Both the position numbers and the translations under genes were made by a program. 46,756 nt of DNA from an uncultured Clostridia bacterium. GTDB lineage: Bacteria > Bacillota > Clostridia > Oscillospirales > SIG627. Under the pieces are notes generated by a model. The model worked only from the letters and a program-made list of their open reading frames with translations, had not been told where the DNA came from and made no database searches. The first letter of the stretch is position 1. Every line of letters begins with the position of its first letter. The stretch lies in contig CAMPCJ010000006.1 in NCBI GenBank assembly GCA_946645685.1, positions 1 to 46,756 on the forward strand. The letters are read 5' to 3'. Shown here one piece after another: positions 43,040 to 46,756 of this stretch.

Positions 43040-44100
43040 GCCGTTTTTTCTCATCCCGGTTTGCCGCTCTCACCCCCTATACCCCCGGGGAACAGCCCCG
43101 GGACAAAAAGTACATCAAACTGAACACCAACGAAAGTCCCTTCGACGTGCCGGACAGCGTGATCCGCGCCGCTGAAGCCGCGTCCCAGGATTTCCGGCTT
43201 TATTCCGACCCCACCTGCCTGGCGCTGTCACAGGCGCTGGAACGGGCGGAGGGCGTTCCCCGGGATCGGGTGGTGTGGGGCAACGGCTCCGACGAACTGC
43301 TCAATTTTGCCTTTATGGCGTATTGCGATGAAAATACCCCCGCCGTCTTCCCGGACGTCACCTACGGCTTTTATCCCGTGTTTGCCGCCGTCAACCGCGT
43401 CCCCGCGACGATCATTCCTTTAAAGGCGGACTTCACCGTGGATCTGGAAGGCCTGGCAAAGGCAAAAGGCACCGTCTTCCTCGCCAATCCCAACGCCCCC
43501 ACGGGCATGGCGCTGTCCCCGGAAGAGATCGAGAGTCTGGTCCGTTCCGATCCCGCCCGTATGGTGGTGGTGGACGAAGCCTACGTGGACTTCGGCGCCC
43601 GCACCGTGGCGCCTTTGACGGAAACGTATGAAAACCTGCTTGTGGTCCGCACCTTCTCCAAATCCCGTTCCATGGCGGGCGCCCGCATCGGTTACGCCAT
43701 CGGCTCGCCCGCTCTCATTGCGGATCTGCAGACCCTGCGCTATTCCCACAACCCCTATAATCTCAACCGGGTCTCCATTGCCGCGGGCAGTGCGATGCTG
43801 GGGGAGGAAACGCTTGTGCGGGAACGGTGCGAAAAGATCGCCCTCATCCGGGATGAGACTGCCGCGGCGCTCCGCTCTCTGGGCTTTACCCTCACCCCGT
43901 CTCGCGCCAATTTCCTTTTCTGCAAACATCCGCTCCTTGACGGGGAGGCGTTGTATCTCACCCTGAAAGAGCGGGGGATCCTGGTGCGTCATTTTTCCGC
44001 TCCCCGCGTTAAGGATTATCTGCGCATCACCGTGGGCGCGTCCGCGGATATGCATACGCTTGTTGAAACCCTGAAAGAAATTTTGGAGGAACAGTCATGA
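43036..44100 (+). CDS. hisC: Histidinol-phosphate aminotransferase
   Basis: This pyridoxal-phosphate enzyme makes histidinol-phosphate from imidazoleacetol-phosphate and glutamate. The 354-residue product has KLNTNESPFDVP, NGSDELLNF, FLANPNAPTGMAL, VVDEAYVDF and RTFSKSRSMAGARIGYAIG, which holds the cofactor lysine. The ATG overlaps the hisD stop and the stop overlaps hisB by 4 bases. The position in the his operon supports HisC over other aromatic aminotransferases. Confidence 0.95.
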   Translation: MSRFFSSRFAALTPYTPGEQPRDKKYIKLNTNESPFDVPDSVIRAAEAASQDFRLYSDPTCLALSQALERAEGVPRDRVVWGNGSDELLNFAFMAYCDENTPAVFPDVTYGFYPVFAAVNRVPATIIPLKADFTVDLEGLAKAKGTVFLANPNAPTGMALSPEEIESLVRSDPARMVVVDEAYVDFGARTVAPLTETYENLLVVRTFSKSRSMAGARIGYAIGSPALIADLQTLRYSHNPYNLNRVSIAAGSAMLGEETLVRERCEKIALIRDETAAALRSLGFTLTPSRANFLFCKHPLLDGEALYLTLKERGILVRHFSAPRVKDYLRITVGASADMHTLVETLKEILEEQS

Positions 44101-44687
44101 GAGACGCTACCATCGACCGCGTCACGGCGGAAACGGAGATCCATCTGACATGGGAACTGGACGGCAGCGGCGAGAGCCGCGTGGACACCGGCTGCGGCTT
44201 CCTCAACCATATGCTTACCCTCTTTGCCGCCCACGGGCGCTTTGATCTGGAAGTGGTGTGCCGCGGAGATGTGGAGGTAGACGACCACCATACGGTGGAG
44301 GATATCGGTATCGCCTTAGGGCAGGCACTTGCCCGGGCGCTGGGAGAGAAGCGGGGCATCACCCGCTACGGCAGCGCCGTCATTCCCATGGATGAAGCCC
44401 TTGTCCTGGCGGCGGTGGATTTGTCGGGCAGGAGCGCCCTGGGCTTCGATCTGCCCATCCCCACGGAAAAGGTCGGCGGCTTTGATACGGAATTGGTCAA
44501 GGAATTCTTTCTCGCCTTCACCCGGGAAGCGCGTCTGGCGCTTCATTTGCGGGAGTTTGCCGGGGAGAACAGTCACCACATCATCGAAGCGGCGTTCAAA
44601 GCCGTCGCCCGCGCTCTGCGCGCGGCGGTAAAGATCGACGGGGAAGCCTCGGGCGAGATCCCTTCCACCAAGGGCACGCTGGTATGA
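44097..44687 (+). CDS. hisB: Imidazoleglycerol-phosphate dehydratase
   Basis: HisB removes water from imidazoleglycerol phosphate. The 196-residue product is the single-function form, without the phosphatase domain found in enterobacteria. The metal-binding motifs are FLNHMLTLFAAHGRFDL, DDHHTVEDIGIALGQA and SHHIIEAAFKAVARAL. A separate histidinol phosphatase must be encoded elsewhere. It overlaps both neighbours by 4 bases. Confidence 0.96.
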   Translation: MRDATIDRVTAETEIHLTWELDGSGESRVDTGCGFLNHMLTLFAAHGRFDLEVVCRGDVEVDDHHTVEDIGIALGQALARALGEKRGITRYGSAVIPMDEALVLAAVDLSGRSALGFDLPIPTEKVGGFDTELVKEFFLAFTREARLALHLREFAGENSHHIIEAAFKAVARALRAAVKIDGEASGEIPSTKGTLV

Positions 44688-45304
44688 TCGCGCTGGTGGA
44701 CTACGGCGTCGGCAACCTTTTTTCCCTGCTTTCCTCCTTCGCCGCCATCGGTGTGGACGCGACGGCAACGGACGACCCCGCCGTCCTGAAAAAAGCGGAT
44801 CGCCTCATCCTGCCCGGCGTGGGCGCCTTTGCGGACGCCCGGAAAAAGCTGGCGGAAAGCGGGCTGGACCGGGTCGTCTGCCGGGAAGCGGAAAAGGGCA
44901 AGCCCTTGATGGGCATTTGCCTTGGGATGCAGCTCTTGCTGGATAAGAGCCTGGAATACGGCGAACACCGGGGGCTGGGGCTCATTTCCGGCACCGTCCG
45001 TCCCATCGCGGATGTGATCCCGCCTTCTCTCAAGATCCCTCATATCGGTTGGAACGCTTTGCGCTTTCCAAAGCCGCACCCGCTTTTTTCCGGCGTTAAA
45101 GAGGGGGATCACGTTTACTTTGTTCATTCTTTCTATGCCGCGGACTGCGGTGAGAGTGTTCTGGCGACCACCGAGTACGGCGCGCGCCTCACCGCCGCCG
45201 TGGGCTGTGAAAACGTGATGGGCTGTCAGTTCCATCCCGAAAAGAGCGGGGACGTGGGTCTCGCCATCCTGCGCGCGTTTTGTGAAAAGGAGTTCTCATG
45301 CTGA
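44684..45304 (+). CDS. hisH: Imidazole glycerol phosphate synthase, glutamine amidotransferase subunit
   Basis: HisH frees ammonia from glutamine and passes it to HisF. The 206-residue product is a class I amidotransferase with the nucleophile cysteine in MGICLGMQLLLD, and the catalytic His and Glu in GCQFHPEKSG. The start is DYGVGNLFSLL. It overlaps hisB by 4 bases and hisA by 7 bases. Confidence 0.96.
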   Translation: MIALVDYGVGNLFSLLSSFAAIGVDATATDDPAVLKKADRLILPGVGAFADARKKLAESGLDRVVCREAEKGKPLMGICLGMQLLLDKSLEYGEHRGLGLISGTVRPIADVIPPSLKIPHIGWNALRFPKPHPLFSGVKEGDHVYFVHSFYAADCGESVLATTEYGARLTAAVGCENVMGCQFHPEKSGDVGLAILRAFCEKEFSC

Positions 45305-46011
45305 TCTATCCCGCCATTGATCTCATTGACGGAAAAGCCGTCCGCCTCACCAAAGGGGATTATGACAAAATAAAGGTGTATGATTCCGATCCCGTCGCTT
45401 TGGCGTGCCGCTTTGCGCAAGCCGGCGCCCGGCAGATCCATCTGGTGGATCTTTCCGGGGCAAAGGACGGCACCACCCCTCATCTGGAGCTGATCCTTTC
45501 CATCAAGCGGAAAACCGGATTGTTTTGTCAAGTCGGCGGCGGTATCCGTTCCATGGACGTTTTGGAGGGGTATCTGGAAGCCGGCGTTGACCGTGCCATT
45601 CTCGGCACTGCCGCCGTCACCGATCCCGCCTTTCGCCGCGCCGCTCTGAAACGCTACGGGGATAAAGTCGCCGTGGGTGTGGACGTGAAGGATGGCAAGG
45701 TCGCCATCCGGGGCTGGCTGGAAAAAAGCGCGCTTTCCGCCGTTTCCTTTTGCCGGGAGCTGGAGGAGGAGGGCGTGAAAACCATCATTTGCACCGACGT
45801 TTCCAAGGACGGCGCCATGGCGGGAGCGGGATTTGAGTTATACCGGTCTCTGGGTGCCGCCGTTTCGCTGAACGTCATTGCCTCCGGAGGCGTCTCTTCC
45901 CTGGAGGATGTAAAGGAACTGAAAAAAATGGGTCTGTACGGCGCTATCATCGGTAAAGCGTACTATGAGGGAGCCGTGGATCTGAGCGCGGCTTTGGAGG
46001 CGGCAAGGTGA
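45298..46011 (+). CDS. hisA: Phosphoribosyl-formimino-AICAR ribotide isomerase
   Basis: HisA performs the ring-opening isomerisation before HisF. The 237-residue (beta/alpha)8 barrel has IYPAIDLIDGKAVRLTKGDY at the start, QVGGGIRSMDVLEGYLEAG, VGVDVKDGKVAIRGW and IICTDVSKDGAMAG, and the phosphate-binding ASGGVSSLEDV. It overlaps both hisH and hisF. Confidence 0.96.
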   Translation: MLIYPAIDLIDGKAVRLTKGDYDKIKVYDSDPVALACRFAQAGARQIHLVDLSGAKDGTTPHLELILSIKRKTGLFCQVGGGIRSMDVLEGYLEAGVDRAILGTAAVTDPAFRRAALKRYGDKVAVGVDVKDGKVAIRGWLEKSALSAVSFCRELEEEGVKTIICTDVSKDGAMAGAGFELYRSLGAAVSLNVIASGGVSSLEDVKELKKMGLYGAIIGKAYYEGAVDLSAALEAAR

Positions 46012-46756
46012 TCACCAAACGCATTATCCCCTGCCTGGACGTGAAGGACGGCAGGGTAGTCAAAGGCACCAATTTCAAGGGGCTCTCCGACGTAGCGTCC
46101 CCGGTGGAGTTGGCGCAGTTTTACAGTCGTTCCATGGCGGATGAATTGGTTTTTTACGACATCACCGCCTCCGCGGAAGGGCGCGCGCTCTTTACGGACA
46201 TTCTGAAAGAGAGCGCTCAGAAGGTTTTCATTCCGCTCACCGTCGGCGGCGGTATCCGCAGTCTGGAAGATTTTGACCGGGTTCTTCACTGCGGTGCGGA
46301 CAAGGTCAGCGTGAATTCCGGCGCCATTGCCGATCCGTCCCTGGTGGAACGGGCGGCGAAGAAATACGGGGATCAATGCGTCGTTCTCTCCGTGGACGTC
46401 GCCCGGGTGAACGGCGTCTTCCGGGTCTTTGCCAAGGGAGGCAGGGAAAACACCGGGATGGAAGCCATCTCCTGGATCCGCCGCTGCGTGGAAAGCGGCG
46501 CGGGGGAGGTGGTGGTCAATTCCATCGATACCGACGGGGTCAAGGGCGGCTTTGATCTGGAAATGCTTGCCGCCGTGTGCGACGCGGTGAAGGTGCCCGT
46601 TATCGCCTCCGGGGGAGCGGGACGGATCGAGGACTTTATCACCCTGTTCAAGACTCTGCCCGGGGTGGACGCGGGACTTGCCGCTTCCGTGTTTCATTTC
46701 GGTGAAATCGAAATATGTGACTTGAAACGGGCGATGCTGGAAAACGGCATTCCCGC
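46008..46756 (+). CDS. hisF: Imidazole glycerol phosphate synthase, cyclase subunit (3' end cut by window)
   Basis: HisF takes ammonia from HisH and makes imidazoleglycerol phosphate plus AICAR. The frame opens at a GTG at 46008 overlapping the hisA stop and runs to the window end without a stop (about 249 codons). It begins ITKRIIPCLDVKDGRVVKG and contains PLTVGGGIRS, VNSGAIAD, and the phosphate loop PVIASGGAGRIEDF. The family usually has about 250 residues, so only the last few are missing. hisI and hisE would be expected next. Confidence 0.95.
   Translation, partial: MITKRIIPCLDVKDGRVVKGTNFKGLSDVASPVELAQFYSRSMADELVFYDITASAEGRALFTDILKESAQKVFIPLTVGGGIRSLEDFDRVLHCGADKVSVNSGAIADPSLVERAAKKYGDQCVVLSVDVARVNGVFRVFAKGGRENTGMEAISWIRRCVESGAGEVVVNSIDTDGVKGGFDLEMLAAVCDAVKVPVIASGGAGRIEDFITLFKTLPGVDAGLAASVFHFGEIEICDLKRAMLENGIP

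Noticed and set aside
1-46756. CRISPR array, prophage, insertion sequence or defence cassette
   Set aside because: No regularly spaced repeats, integrase, transposase, terminal inverted repeats or defence-type gene cluster was seen on either strand.

Overview
This window is chromosomal, almost entirely coding, and looks like a low-redundancy Clostridia (Firmicutes) genome. The evidence is the gene order dprA-topA and plsX-rnc-smc-ftsY, strong Shine-Dalgarno sites (AGGAGG type), sigma-A promoters with TTGACA/TATAAT-like boxes, U-rich intrinsic terminators, a tetrahydrofolate riboswitch on folT, a short-form HisG with HisZ, and lipoproteins with Gram-positive style lipoboxes. Codon third positions are rich in G and C. 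The genus cannot be named from the sequence alone. There is no prophage, insertion sequence, CRISPR array or conjugative gene. No gene-free stretch exceeds 300 bases. The longest are 3561-3783, 20317-20502, 35110-35311, 38529-38691 and 39583-39741, and each holds promoters, hairpins or a riboswitch.

Layout. (1) 7-3560, minus strand: rlmB, then an unusual membrane protein that looks like a degenerate P1B-type ATPase with a long acidic tail, then tRNA-Arg(CCG). (2) 3784-18452, plus strand: a tightly packed ten-gene array of information-processing and envelope genes: TrmH-family methyltransferase, dprA, topA, plsX, rnc, smc, ftsY, a fused nadD-yqeK, rsfS and leuS. It ends in a bidirectional terminator. 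(3) 27178-18515, minus strand: dnaE, a class A penicillin-binding protein, tadA, a THF riboswitch, folT and folC. The riboswitch sits inside the gene array and carries its own Shine-Dalgarno-masking hairpin. (4) 27105-31099, plus: acyl-ACP thioesterase, tgt, a THUMP-type RNA methyltransferase and a D-amino acid aminotransferase. Their promoter faces the dnaE promoter head-on. (5) 31150-36061: a lipoprotein with an HExxH metallopeptidase motif, a phosphoribosyltransferase, a lipoprotein resembling NlpC/P60 enzymes and a PAQR/hemolysin III membrane protein. (6) 36072-39622: an amino-sugar block with an unusual ROK-like kinase, nagA and a divergent AraC-type regulator. (7) 39685-46756, plus: the histidine operon, led by a TrpR-like (YerC-type) regulator, in the order regulator-hisZ-hisG-hisD-hisC-hisB-hisH-hisA-hisF, with hisF cut by the window end.

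Most of the window is housekeeping. The parts most worth a second look are the degenerate P-type ATPase-like protein, the folT riboswitch with two mutually exclusive hairpins, the NadD-YqeK fusion, the HExxH lipoprotein, the ROK-like protein with an extra N-terminal domain, and the palindromic site over the his promoter. I did not find a clear, wholly new multi-gene system.
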